From Hygrophila difformis (taxonomy: Eukaryota > Streptophyta > Magnoliopsida > Lamiales > Acanthaceae): 64,000 bases of DNA. This document shows positions 32,785 through 45,800 of the stretch, piece by piece (position 1 is the first letter of the stretch; each line of letters starts with the position of its first letter). Under the pieces are notes generated by a model. It did not search any database, had not been told where the DNA came from, and was given only the letters and a program-made list of their open reading frames with translations. A program made the position numbers and the translations under genes. The stretch is taken from NCBI GenBank assembly GCA_030278955.1, contig JAOANR010000002.1:17657672-17721671 (forward strand), written 5' to 3'.

Positions 32785-35070
32785 CCAAGTACTTACCTAT
32801 ATCATTACTGAACGTGATAGAGGTCGAGTTAGTGAAAGACTGTTTTTCCTCCATGGTCACACTCCTCGACGCAAAGGCCCTGGATTTTAAGGGGTTGATT
32901 TTCAGGCCTGACCAACTAGCGAATGATTGAAGAGTTGATGTCAGACAATCCAAGCTATCCTCCTCCACCCTGCTACATAAGATCAAGTCGTCGGCAAAGG
33001 CTAAATGAGAAATTCCCCTACCCTGACGAGACATATGTATAGGTCGCCATACGCCTTGTCTCACCGCTTGATCAATAGTCACTGATAACCTTTCCATCAC
33101 TATATTAAAGAGGTAAGGTGACAAGGGATCACCTTGCCTCAATCCCCTACCCGGCCTGAAGCTCTCAAGTGGCATACCATTCCATAAAATTGAATAAGTG
33201 GGGATGTGACACATGCCATGATAATGCGTCGCAAGACATCGGGGATGGCCATCTGCCCGAGACATTCATCAAGAAATGACCACCTTGCACTGTCATAAGC
33301 CTTTTCTAGGTCCACTTTCAGAATGATCGCTTTGATTCTCTTATTGGGGCGTTGAATCGAGTAAATCAATTCCTGAAGTAGTATGGCATTATCCACTGTT
33401 CCCCTTCCGGGCAAGAAAGCCGATTGAAGAGGAGATATGTATTTAGCCAAGAGAGGACGGAGGCGATTCACCAAAACTTTAGAGATAAATTTGTACGCCA
33501 CGTTACATAAAGTAATGGGTCGAAATTGTCGTATGGAATCCGGCACACTCACTTTCGGTATCAAACAAATATATGCCTTGGCCAAATCCTGGGGAATGGA
33601 TCCATTCTGAAAGGCCTGTTTAACCATAGTTATCACATCACTCCCCACCACATCCCAATGTTGTTTGTAGAATGCCGCGGGGAACCCATCCGGTCCCGGG
33701 GCTGCTAGGGTTTTAAATTGGCCGAGAGCAACGGTCACTTCGTCCGGATTTACCTCCCAAGCATCCACATCACAATCTAAGTCTGCAATGGATCGAAGAG
33801 GGGGCAAGGGCTCTTCATCTCCATGCATTATCGGCTCTGAAAAGAGATTAACATAGTAGGTCCGAACGGATTCTCCCAGAATCCTTCCATCCGTGCACCA
33901 TGAACCATCTTCGATAGAGAGACCATGGATCTTCTGTCTGTGGTGATGGAATTTGGCCTGGGCATGGAAGTACTTGGTATTGCGGTCGCCCAACCGAACC
34001 CAATCATCCCTAGCTCGTTGAAACCAGAAAATCTCCTCCTGCTCAAGCAAATCCTCATAATCTTTCCTCAGTTGTTGTTCCAATAAGATATGTCGGAGGG
34101 AGTCCACAGAGCTAAGGAACTTGTCCAACCCCGCCAGGCGTCTCATAATTTTTTTCTTCCGATTCTTAATTTGCTTCATATGGGAGCTGCACTGGTCAAT
34201 GGATGCGGCCTTCACCCGGTCTAACCGTGCTGAAAGCTGATCCTCATGTGCTCCCCACGCTGTGGCAACCATCTGAGGGTATTCCGGTTTCGTCCCCCAA
34301 ATTGCTTCCCACCTGAACGGTCGTCCAGATAAAACTGTCGGGGCGACACCACATGATAGTAGTAGAGGAGTATGGTCAGAAGCCAGCCTAGGCAAGGTAT
34401 GGATATGGCCCTCAGGGAATAGATCAATCCAGTTGAGCGTCGCCAATCCGCGGTCCAGTCGTTTTTTGATAAACTGATTGTGATTCACTGATCGCGTCCA
34501 AGTGAGACTGGCCCCTTCAGTCCTGACAGGGAAAAATTCACAATCGGAGATACATTGGCGGAACTCATCTGCTCGTGTGGGGATAAACGCACCCCCATAC
34601 ACCTCAGACGGCTCCAACACTTCGTTCCAATCTCCCATAAGAATCCATGGCAGATTCACTCGGAGCCGAAGGTCCCTCAGATATTCCCAGTTAGCTCGCC
34701 TGCGACTGAAATTAGGGTCTGCATATACCGCCGTACAGAGCCATGATATATCCCCTGAACGAATAGTCAAGGTGATAAATCTACGGTCTTCTTCGAATAC
34801 ACCAATGGTTACTGGGGATCCAGATCTTCCCAGGACCCAAATACCACCGGCCCTCCCATCAGATTCATGCAAGGCAATCGGAAAATATCCCTGAGAAAAG
34901 ATGAAGTTCCGGATACGGTCGTAGCTTCCTTGTGGCTCCAAAATAAACACCAAGGATGGGGAATGGAGACGCAAGAAATCCGCCATATTTCTTTGTGCCC
35001 GCGAGTTCATAATCCCGCGCACATTCCACGAAAGTATAGAAAAATTATTGAAAACTGACATAATAAAAAA
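32785..35070 (-). pseudogene. LINE ORF2, first half (endonuclease and reverse transcriptase)
   Basis: The likely start is the Met of MSVFNNFSILSWNVRG, about 35060. An apurinic-type endonuclease follows (SWNVRG, LEPQGS, MGDWNEVL, LASDHTPLLL), then the RT domain (APGPDGFPAAFYK, FRPITLCNVAYK, LPGRGTVDNAILLQE, KVDLEKAYDS). The frame breaks near 33200; coding sense continues in another frame with GLRQGDPLSPYLF and the catalytic FADD near 32990. It runs to the element A insertion after IGKYLGF and resumes at 25379 in the same frame. One frameshift in this half. Confidence 0.9.
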
Positions 35071-35389
35071 TATGAGGAGCAAAGTCATCATACCTCTACT
35101 GTCTGCAACACCCATATATACAAATTAGGATAGGAGATCCTCAATGGGAATCCTGTAGTCCCTTCTGCAGGCATTCCCCAGATAGGGTTGAAGCTTCAAC
35201 ATCCATGTGGTAGTTGTTCTCCGAAGATGCCACCACAATGTCCATGCTACACGAGTTCTTGGTTGCAACCAACACACCTTTTCCCCTGTGTGGGCTGGTA
35301 TCATCGCCTTTGTTCAACCCTTGCTCCTCATAATCTTCTTTATTTGGATTCGGTCGAACCCTTTTCACCCTATGAGGGCCTTTGGTCTG

Positions 35390-36630
35390 TCAACTGTTTG
35401 AGGATCCCCCGGGGTCTCCAGAAAATACCACTATGGCCTTGGATAGGTCCAAGTTATCCTGCCTCTCTGGCGGGATCTTTTTGTTATCAGGAAGTTCATT
35501 GGTAATGTCCCGCAATGGTCCAACTGTCACAGGCCCATTAGTACGGCCTTTAGGATTGGCAGTACCTGGTCCTTTCTTTTTGGGCTTCCGTCGTTCAACC
35601 TTCATCCATTCACCCACGTATTCACTCTCCGTCACGTGACCCTGAGAATTAGGGTAGACTCCTTCATTCACGCCCTTATTTTTTCCCATAACGGTTGCAT
35701 GCATTTCCTGAGTGGGATTTGTTTCCGTAACTACCTCCGAAATAGGCGGAAACCCTAAATTTCCATTTTGCTCCGTTTCAGCATTAACCGGCGGCGCAGT
35801 TGTAGACGTCGGCGGCGACGGCACCTCCACCAGTGGACACCGATCTTGCAGATGACCGTACTTCCCACACTTCATACACATTTTGTGTAGCCCCTCATAT
35901 GCTACGTTGAGAACCTTGCCCTGCACCCGAACTTTACCGATCAATGGTTCGTCGAGGTTGATTTCCACACAGACCCTAGCGTAGCGACCACGCGAGATGG
36001 CTAGGGTTTTTGTATCCACCTTAATGGGAGTCCCGACAGCCGAGGCAATGACATGTAGCCCATTCTCTCTGTAGTACATTTGCTTGAGGCCGGGGAACCG
36101 GACCCAAGTTTGAATAGTGTTGACATGCGAGGTTTCCGGATCGAAGTCCTTCGACCAACGCATGACCGCCAGACAGTGATCGAAGATCATCCATGGCCCG
36201 TTTGTGAGGACTCTCTCCCGATCCTCTGATAGAGCAAACTTGGCCAAGAAGCACCCGAAGCCGACGTCCAGTAAGTCAAATTGGCCGCTTGGTTTCCACG
36301 CCTTAGTTAATCTGTCCTTGATTGCCAAGTAACCAACCGTTATACCCAAAGGCTTGACAATCAGAGTGTTAAGCCAAGGTTCAGCGAATTCGTCCACAAC
36401 GCTGTCGGCAAACGTAACCACCGGACAGCGTCGGTTGTCTCCTTCTTTATCAACAAAGGCCAACTTACTCTTCAACAGATCCTGAGGAACTCGGTTCGCA
36501 GGGGGGATTCTGATGTCGTAGCTTCCGCTATGACCACATCTCGGAATGAAAGTGGAGCCGTTGCCGCGCTCCCCAGGGGGAACGGTAACGGTGGTTCGTC
36601 GGGAGGCACAGGAGAAACGGGGGTGCTCAT
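35390..36630 (-). pseudogene. LINE ORF1: DUF4283-type protein with CCHC knuckle
   Basis: The probable start is ATG 36630 (MSTPVSPVPPDEPP). A one-base frame change near a run of six G (about 36501-36506) separates it from the 361-codon open part at 36475-35390. That part has the DUF4283 domain usual in plant LINE ORF1 (VGYLAIKDRLTKAW, GPWMIFDHCLAVMRW) and a CCHC knuckle near residue 200 (CMKCGKYGHLQDRC). A proline/threonine and basic tail follows. ORF1 proteins bind the LINE RNA. It lies upstream of ORF2 with a gap of about 320 bases. Confidence 0.85.
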
Positions 36631-36670
36631 GAGAGAAAAAATCTTCAATTGTCTACTTGGGATGTGAGTT

Positions 36671-37313
36671 AATAATTGATTTATATATTAAAAATATATA
36701 TATTGAGTTTTTATAAGATTTAAAAATTAACAACTCTTGCAGCTCTCACAACATGAATTAATTGAATTTGCTCATTGAGGAATCTACTTGGGATGTGTAA
36801 CACGATATGGGCCTTTCCGGCTCAATTAGTTGGGCTGAAAGGAATTTGTTTGACTGTAGTACTGTAACCAGAAAATAAGAGCCCGACCCCTTTAGAAAAT
36901 ATTTCATTTAACGCCTCATACCCCTTTTTCTTATACTTTATGCCCCATCACCCACTTTGACTTCAATATTACACCCCACAAATTCTTTACCAATATAATT
37001 AACAATCTAACCATCCATAATTTTTAATTCGAAAAGAGAGAATAGAAGATAACCCAGAGAGAGCATGGGAGAGAAGACAAGACAGAGAAGAGAAACGAGT
37101 GCGTCGAAGCTGCCAAGAGTGGAGAAGAAAAGAAACAACATGGAAAGAAGAAGAAAGGAAGGGAGGCGAGCCCTAATCCCGCTCTCACACCCTAGAGGAC
37201 GAACCGAAGAGGACGAAGAGAATTGTGAGCATTTCGAAGTTGCTTGAAGACTGTCGATCAAACCCTAGAGAATGAAGAAAACACATTGAACTGAAATTCC
37301 CCAATATTAGAAG
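36671..37313 (+). promoter_or_regulatory. candidate host-gene promoter and 5' leader
   Basis: The stretch is not TE-like. It holds ATGGGCC and TTGGGCTG words (36808-36836; TGGGCY site II type), then from about 37030 a GA-rich leader. AAACCCTA-type telo-box words follow (CCCTAATCCC, CACACCCTAGAGG, CAAACCCTAGAG near 37258). Site II plus telo-box is a known combination in plant growth-related and translation-related genes. No long frame is expected here. The gene itself is not identified. Confidence 0.4.
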
Positions 37314-38105
37314 TAGGATTGTTTAGAGTATGGTCAAAACCGTAAAATCAGATCAGACCAAACCGTATTTTGACGGTTTGGTTTGGTTCGCGGTTTAAAA
37401 TTTGTGGTTTGGTTTTTTTTAGAAAACTGTGGTTTGCGGTTTAGGTTTGGTATGGAGAAAAAATTAACCAGACCAAACCGTAACCGCAATTATATATATA
37501 TTTAATAAAAATATATATTATATATAATATACTATTAGAATTTTATAGATTAGAATTAGATTTAATGGCAAATGCCTTTATATTAGTTCAAGGTATAGAG
37601 ACGGTCATGAATGATTCATGTCCTTTCATTGGCTTCTGTTTATTTGTTTAATATGTTTCAGAAGTTTCGTTGATGTAATTCACTTTGTACATGTTATATT
37701 TGTAATCCTACTATGTTTCAGAAAGTACATGCTGCTACAACCCTTCATTGGGTCTACTACTGTTGTTTTCTTATGCTATATTTGTAGTTTTATCTTTTTC
37801 CAATAGCTTGTAATAGTTCTAGTTTATTACGTATTTGTCTTGTAAACAGTAAATTTATGTTTTGATAACTTTTAATTTGCATTTCGGAGTTTGAACTGTT
37901 ACACTTACCACTATAATTCATATGACTTTTTTTCTTTTTAAAACTTTGGTTAAACCGTAACCAAACCGCACCAAACCACTTTTTTCGGTTTGGTTTAGTT
38001 TGGTTTGAAATGCTAAAATGATTTGGTTTAGTTTAATTTTTACCCAAACCATTTATTTGCGGTTTGGTTTGGGTTTGGTGCAAAACCGCACTGCGTTCAC
38101 CCCTA
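37314..38105. mobile_element. hAT-like MITE with GGTTTGG-rich inverted arms
   Basis: The left end TAGGATTG and right end CACCCCTA are weak inverted repeats; the arms are strongly complementary (CGGTTTGGTTTGG against CCAAACCGCACCAAACC). Flanks ATTAGAAG (37306-37313) and AGTAGAAG (38106-38113) differ by one base, fitting an 8-bp hAT TSD. No transposase. Confidence 0.72.
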
Positions 38106-38118
38106 AGTAGAAGCAATA

Positions 38119-38173
38119 ATGTCACCCAAGAGGAAGCCTGGGCATTTGGAAGTGGCCGAGCCGAGCAATCTGG
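38119..38173 (+). CDS. possible first coding exon of a host gene
   Basis: Right after the MITE TSD, ATG 38119 opens a short basic peptide (MSPKRKPGHLEVAEPSNL) that meets a plausible 5' splice site, CTGG/GTAATAAG, at 38173/38174. With the leader upstream this looks like the start of a host gene whose first intron received element D. The protein family is not recognised and downstream exons are outside the window or absent. Confidence 0.3.
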
Positions 38174-41100
38174 GTAATAAGAAATTTAACATATTTTTTG
38201 TTCTAACACCCCGGTTTTTGGTAACCCAGGCCGGGATGCAAGGCTAAAGGTATTTCAAAAACGATTTAAAAACAAGTCCGGAAGTACTTAGATTAAAAAT
38301 AGAGTAATAATTATCCATGCACAATAGTAATTAAATTTGCAGCGGAATGTAAATAAAGGGCCGACATGGCCAAAATACGGGTTAACAGGCTCGTATGCAA
38401 TTCATATGATATGATAAGTCCAAAAACAATCCCCCAATGCATGATCATACTCCGTACTCTATAATAGAAAAATATAAAACAACGTTTTATCAGTATAAAT
38501 GAATACTGAGTAAGACAATTCCTAACGTAACAATAAAGGGGTTTTAAAAATTTAATAAATAAAAATACATTTTTAAGCATGCATATTTAAAATATGAATT
38601 TGACTAATTAGTATACAATAATTTAATTCACATATTCTCATAGCTAAATTAATTTAAAAAATGATAAATTAAGGCATAGACATAAATTTAAAACATGACA
38701 AAATAAATAAATTAATAACGTGAGTAAAGACATAATTTAAAAGAGAGATAAAGTCTTTTAATTTTTCCCTGTTAACTAAGAAGAGGACGCCACAACCAAG
38801 TTTCTCAAGTATCACATTTCTCAAGTATCAAATTTCAGAATTGCCGAAGCAATCCGCTTATCGCGCCATAAACAGTACCACTCCGGGGCCTCGAGTAACC
38901 CATATGGATACACACGAGAGTGTAGACTAGTTTTCATTGGCCATTTTGGCAATATTTCATATCGTCCATTCAGGCACGAGTTTCAAGCTAGAGGGGCACC
39001 CTGCAGAGCACTCACCCCCTACTTCACGTGGAGATCTAGCTTAGCCTAGATTAACGGGTTTTTGAAAAATATTTTTATTATTTAGACATAGCTCGCAAAT
39101 CGTGTGTTTTTCAAAAGTTGAGTTTTTCAACATATCAACCAAAGTCGTTGCCACAGTTTACGCCATTTCGGTTTAAAAATTCAATTTAAAAGAAATCAAC
39201 TTGAAATTCGTACAACACCTCAAAAACATGCTAACAAACAATTTTCGTGTTTTAATTTTCTCGAAATTAGGTAAGGAAATAGTGAAATTTTACAATCTTT
39301 TCAAAAAGTAATTTCTGCCACAGTTTTGGAAAACAACGCACTGATTTTTAAACAGGTTTTCTACCTAGCAAACAAACTCCAAAATTTATCAAAATTTACA
39401 GGCACTTACATGATACAAAAATAAAAAAGATTTATTAGAGGCATTTTGCCCGGAAACATTACGGATTAAATCAGATTCCCGCATTAAGTTCGGTTAGAAA
39501 ATCTGTCAGAATTTTGTTTAAAAAATGCAGGCTGTTTAGATCAATTTTGAAGACTCAAACGTTAACAAAAATTCACGAAATTTTAACCACGCATTCTTGA
39601 GGCAATTATTTACAACTTTCATGTTTACACCAAAGATTAGTTTTGAAAGAATCCATAAGAAAAACGCCAAGGAAGTCGAACACTCAAATCTGTCAACTTT
39701 TCGGTTTCGTTCAAAAATCACAGAGAATACCAGACGGGTTTTGGGGCATCAAATCTTGATGAAAATGCGTGAAAATTTGAAACAACCTAGATTAATATGT
39801 TAGGAACAAATCTCTAGGTCGAAGTTTTCCGTTTCAGATTTTCGAAATAGGGGTTTTCGTTAGATTTCAGAAAATGCGTAAATGTGTATCTTTTAAGTCC
39901 GATTTTTATGTTTTGATTAAATCTAGTGATAAGAACGATCCTAAGCCACCAATATTGATACGTAAGATATTATCTTACAGTAGGTGAGTTCTTGGATGTC
40001 ACAGGATTGTTTGGAATCTACGGATGGCTACGAACGGATCTCCTCAACACGATTTCTTCCTCCTTTGGCCACGAATCGGAATCGAAAGTAAAAATCTATT
40101 GTTAGATCGAGATTTCGGACTCGAAAAGGTGAAAGGAAACTTAATAACTACTCACCAAAAATCTGTAATCCTTGAATCCTTGCTCCACACGCCTCCTTGC
40201 TCGGATTTCATCGCCGGGAACTCAAGAACACAAGAGATTTTTGGGGTTTTCGGTTTGGGAGAACTTTGGAATGAATGTGGGAGGCAATGGGGTGAATTTA
40301 GGGTCGTGAAGCTGATGATAATGTGTTAGAATCCCCCAAATCCATCCATATACCCCTTATCTCGTCTGAGATCGAGCTACCATAGTTGGGGGTCGAAAAT
40401 AAGGTAAGAAATTGTCGAAAATTGCAAGATGATCGCAGCCTGTCGAGGCACGCGGCCGCGGCGCGGGATCTTCCCAGACCGCGCGAGCCCCGGCTGGGCT
40501 GCGGTCCGGGCCGGGCCATGCGATCCGTCTGGCCTTTTCTCCTCTCTTTCGGGCTTCTATCCTTCTACGTTATCGGGCTTGGTTTTCCGGGTCATTTTCG
40601 GATTATGTTTCCTTTCTTAATTTATTTCGTCTCTAATTGATTTCGTAGTTGAAATCTTGAGTCCGTCGCGTTTGGATTCGTCGGCTTTGAGTTCGTCGTC
40701 TTTCAATACCCGTGCAATGATTTATTTATTTAAATCATTTCCGACTTCACGGGTTCTTGGAATCAAAATTCTTTTACTCTTCGAATTTAATTCCATTTCT
40801 TTTTATAAAAATTACGGGTATTACAGTCTACCCTCCTTAAGAATCAACTTCTCCTCGAAGTTGTGCTTTAGCTTCTCGCGAGCTCGGAACCAAGGTCCTT
40901 TCTATATTGTGATATTGTGTTATTGTGTGTTATTGTGCGATATCGTGTGATTGTGTTATTGTGTGTTATTGTAACACCCCGGTTTTGGTAACCCAGGCCG
41001 GGATGCCACCGCCACACCTCCCTAGCAAGACACGGTTTCTCCGAGCTCACTAAAGAGATGCAAGGCTATGGTTTTCAGAATTTAAAATATTCAAACGCCC

Positions 41101-41336
41101 CATTCATATATAATTTAAAAATAATACATCAAAGTTGCAGCGGAAATATAAGTCGTGCAGCGGAAATAAAGTGTATGCAGCGGAATTTAAAATATAGGGC
41201 CGACATGGTAAAACACGGGTTAAACAGACCCGTTCATGCAAGTCATGTAAGTAGATAATTAAATGCCCAACATGATCCCCCAATGTATGATCATGCTCCG
41301 TACTCTGTAAGAGAAAAAAAAAATGAACAACGGTTT

Positions 41337-42187
41337 TGTTAGGGATATTTTTAGTATTGTGAAGATGTTCGTCATTTTGGCCGTTGTTGCAACATCATGT
41401 CAACAACGCTTTATTATCTTCACTGGAAAAAGCACAGGATAGTACAGTGACGTGGCATTTTCCCTAGCATGCCTTAGAGGGTTTTAGATGGGCCTTAAAC
41501 CCATATAAATACCTGTCTTCGTCCTTGAGGGTGTATGAGAGTGTGTAGCCGCAATCACAGTATACTTTACAGAGAATTAACAGCTTCAAGAGCTGTGATT
41601 ATGGTGTATTGAGAGCTGCTGAAGAGAAACCCCCTGGTTTACGTTGTTTGCAGAAGGCACCAACAACCATTCTGCTGCTGGTATATCTTTACTTGTTGTG
41701 TCTTCTACATTCTTTATGGGGTAATTAGGATTGTGTTTAGGCATTTCTTAGATTATTGGTTTGTAAACACAATCGGTGTGTAGTGTAGGTGTCTTAGCAC
41801 CTTTGAGCTCAATTTGATTGATTAGCTAGGTTCATCAAACACCACTTTAGTACCTGCCGATGAATTGTTTGCATTAGGGTAGATAGTTGATGCTCGCTTG
41901 TGTTCTTCCTAGTCTATTTGGGTAGATAGGAGAGTTCATTGGAATGCAAGGATATGTAAAGTGTGATTGACTCTCGTTCAATCAGTTTGGTGGTGATCTA
42001 GTGGAATCCCTGGCTTGGTGCCCCCAGATGTAGATCAGTGGATCGAACTGGGTGATCAAATCTCTTGTGTTCCTATTTTCATTCCACACTCTGTTTCTTG
42101 TGTTTGCCTCTGGTTGTATTTTTCTGGTTGTTGAGACATCGCTCAAACAACTCTTACAGGGTTTACATATTCTGGTTGGGCCTGTCA
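41337..42187 (+). repeat. Element C 5' LTR (851 bp)
   Basis: It starts TGTTAGGGATA and ends GGGCCTGTCA. A TATA box (CATATAAATACC) lies at about 41501-41512. Confidence 0.92.
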
Positions 42188-42189
42188 AT

Positions 42190-42201
42190 TGGTATCAGAG
42201 C
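42190..42201 (+). promoter_or_regulatory. Element C primer-binding site
   Basis: TGGTATCAGAGC begins two bases after the 5' LTR, complementary to initiator tRNA-Met. Confidence 0.92.
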
Positions 42202-42235
42202 AGGGCTCTAACGTTTAAACTGAGTCCGGTCCAAT

Positions 42236-42807
42236 ATGAATAGAGAAGGTGGCTCTGTCTCGAGACCTCCTCTGTTTGATGGTTCGAATTATCCATTCTG
42301 GAAGAATCGAATGTGGATATTTCTTAAGCACACTGGTGTAGATGTCTGGAACGCTGTTCTAACTCCCTGGGAACAACCTATGAAAGAGGTCCGCACGCCT
42401 GCTACTGAAACCTCTGCTGCCATTACTACTTTTGTTCCTGCTACTTAAGAAGAAATGTCAGCTGCTCAGAAGAACAAGGAACAAGGGAACAACACGGCAT
42501 TGAATTGTCTATTCAATTCTGTGGATGAATCGTAATATCACATCATTTCGAACTGTGAGACAGCTTATGAAGCCTGGACTGCTTTGGAAGCAGCCTATGA
42601 AGGATCTTCTGATGTTCAAGCCTTGAAGCCTCAAAGAATTGAGTCTGCCTTTGATAGCATTCGGATGCATGAGGATGAGAACATTGCTGCCTATCATGCT
42701 CGATTTAAGAAGTTGGTCAATGAGGCACAGTCCTTTGGCTTGAAGTATGATAATGCAAAGTTGGTTCGAAAGATGTTGAGACAGTTACTCGTAGATATCA
42801 ATCTAAG
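42236..42807 (+). pseudogene. Element C Gag N-terminus, with stops and frameshift
   Basis: The start MNREGGSVSRPPLFDGSNYPFWKNRM is a typical copia Gag beginning. The frame is cut by TAA at 42446 and TAA at 42533. Coding sense continues (TAYEAWTALEAAYEG, ENIAAYHARFKKL) until about 42780, where it moves one frame to the long ORF at 42808. These breaks prevent normal Gag synthesis from this copy. Confidence 0.85.
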
Positions 42808-45800
42808 GTGTCAACTCTTGAAGAACTTGAGAAGACCAAATCCTTTACTCTTGAAGCATTGGTTGGTTCACTTCAGACTTTTGAAATGAACTACTTGGAA
42901 GAGGAGCCTACACGAAATCTAGCTTTCAAAGTTGAAGATGAGATTCAGTGCATCGACAATGAAGAGAAGGCTTACCTAACCAAGAAGTTGGCAAGGATGT
43001 TACAGGACAAGAGAGCCAAGAAGCTGAACTACAAGAAAGATGATAAAGGACGTTATCAGCGAGGTGTTTCATCATCCCGTGAACAACCTTCCAAGCATAA
43101 GTCAGATAACTCCTATGATAAGAGGAAGGGTTACAAGAAGATGGAATTACCTGAAACCTTCAAGAATTTAAAGTGTTACGATTGTGAAGGTGTTGGCCAT
43201 AAAGCCTCTGAATGCCCTACTGCTAAGAGAAGGGTTAGAAAATCTCTTCAAGCTACCTTAAGTGATGGTGAGGTCAGTTGTTCGTCTAAGGAAGAAGGAG
43301 ATGACAGCGAGAATGAGGAAATGATAGCCTTTACTGTGAAAGACGTTGTTCTAACAACCGATGACACTCTATCCAAACACTTGTCTGATACAGAGTCTCA
43401 TGAATCCGACAGTGATGCTAGTAGATATGACTATGATGAACTTCTTGCAGGTTATGAATTGGTGAAAGAAGATCATGCTGTTGCTGTTGCAGAGAACAAG
43501 AAATTGCTTGATCAGAAGGGAGATCTACTGATTCTTATTGATGAGAAGGATGCTGAAATCACGAGTCTCAAGAAATCTTTGGTTACTATGACTACTGAGA
43601 GAGATACTCTATTGGAAGAAAACACTGCTTTGCTTGCCAAAACCCAGAAGATAGATAACATGGTTAAAGGCAAAGACAAGCTGGATGCGATCATTAGTCA
43701 AGGGAAATCACCATCCAATAAAGAAGGTATTGGATACAAGCGCAATGCTAGACCTAACAAGAAAGCTGCACCTACCTTTGTGCGTGCAGGTACACTTGAG
43801 ACCAGCTCATCCAAAGCACCTGATAAAGAAGATTGCTCAGAGTCCCCCAAGAAGAGCAAAGACTGCCCTTATTGTAAATTCCAGGGTCATCCTGTTCAAC
43901 TCTGTCAAAGACTTACCCAAGATCTTCTTGGTGGTCGCCCGGTTGTTTGGCCATCGCTGGAACTACAGAAGCAGGTCAAACTTACTATGATGTGGATTCC
44001 TAAATCCAAGATTGTCCCCAAGATGTGTCTCGTTGTACTCTCTGCTCAGAAAGGACCCAATGATGGTAAGTGGTACTTTGACAGTGGCTGCTCTCGACAT
44101 ATGACAGGTAAAAAGGATTTCCTTCTTGACTATGTTGAATCTGATTGTGGAGAAGTACTCTATGGAAATGGTGCACGTAGCAAAATTTGTGGATATGGGA
44201 AAGCAAAAGGTGCAAACATGGGGTTCCTAACTACTGTGTACTATGTTGCTGATCTATCTACAAACCTAATTTCCATAAGCCAACTTTGTGATGAGAAATT
44301 TTTTGTTGGTTTCACTGATGCGGATTGCATGGTTATTGATCCCGCATACAATTGTGTTATTAAGGGAGTTCGATCATCTAACAATTGTTATGTCTTAAAG
44401 CCTGCTGTGGAATCATTCTTTCTGTCTCAGGTTGAAACAGCAAAGTTGTGGCATCAAAGGTGTGGGCATATGAACTACAAATCTCTTATCCAACTTAGCA
44501 AATCTGGCGTTGTTCGAGGGTTGCCCAAACTACAGAGCAAAGCCAAGGTAGTCTGTGGTGCTTGCACTAAGGGTAAACAAATTCACTCATCTCACAAAGT
44601 AGTGGATACAATTCAGACCACAAGGTGCCTTGAGCTGTTGCACATGGATTTGATGGGACCAACAGAAGTGCCTAGCCTAGGTGGTAAGAGGTACATCTTT
44701 GTATGCGTTGATGATTTCTCTCGTTATACTTGGGTTGATTTCTTAAAATCCAAAGATGAGGCTGTGTCAGTGTTCTCCAAGCTATCTTTAAAGATCATGA
44801 CTGAGAAGGATCTCAAGATAGGGCGTATTCGATCTGATCATGGGAAAGAGTTTGAAAATCAGTTGTTTGCACAACTCTGCAACAACCTTGGTATCGCTCA
44901 CGAATATTCAGCCCCACATACTCCACAACAGAATGGCGTGGTTGAGCGTAAGAACCGTACTCTCCAAGAGATGGCTCGATCTCTTCTCCATGCTAGTAAC
45001 CTTGGGAAGCGTTTTTGGGCTGAAGCTGTCAATATTTCTTGCTACATCATCAATCGTGTGTACATGAGACCTCAGACAACCACTACTCCTTATGAGATTT
45101 GGAGAGGAAAGACTCCTAACATCTCTCACCTTCATGTCTTTGGAAGCTTGTGCTATGCTTTGAAGGATCGAACTATTGTCAAAAAATTCGATTCCAAATC
45201 TGATGAAGCTATTTTCTTGGGATATTCCGTGGATTCAAGAGCCTACCGTGTTTATTTGAAGAGAACTTCAAAGGTTATTGAAACTATTAATGTTGTCTTT
45301 GATGATGCTAATCTCTCTGCAGGCTCAGTCTCTCCTCATGATGATGATGATGATGATCCAATTCGGATTATTCCTCATGTCTCCTCAAGTGCCTCTCCTG
45401 AAGTAATGCCTCCCTCCGATCCTATTGATGTTTCTGATACTGAAGACGGTGATCCGGTTGTTGATACAACTGATGAACAACCTTCAGCTCCAGATTCTCC
45501 TAAAAGGAGAGGTCCAAAACGTGGTCCACGAGCTCCTAAGTATCACTCTAAGGATGATATCATTGGCGATCCCTCTGGTCCTAGACAGACTCGAGGTCAT
45601 CAACTAAACATTTCTGAATTGGCAAATATGTGTTTTCATATTATGCATTGTTTTGTTTCATCTATTGAACCTAAGAATGCTAATGAGGCTTTGCAAGATG
45701 AGTTTTGGATAGCTGCCATGCAGGATGAATTGCTACAATTTAAACGCAATGATGTTTGGGAGTTGATGGAACAACCAACTGGTGTGAATGTCATTGGCAC

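Larger units (their letters stand above)
23551..36661 (-). mobile_element. L1-type LINE, near full length, split by element A
   Basis: After removing element A and one TSD copy, about 5.7 kb remains: ORF1, ORF2 with endonuclease, RT, zinc tail and RNase H, a short 3' UTR and poly-A (T run 23550-23559). ATGTGAGTT occurs at 23542-23550 and 36662-36670, a 9-bp TSD core; TACTTG just beyond on both sides suggests it may be longer. The 5' end lies only about 30 bases before the ORF1 start, so the 5' UTR is short or slightly truncated. Confidence 0.88.
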
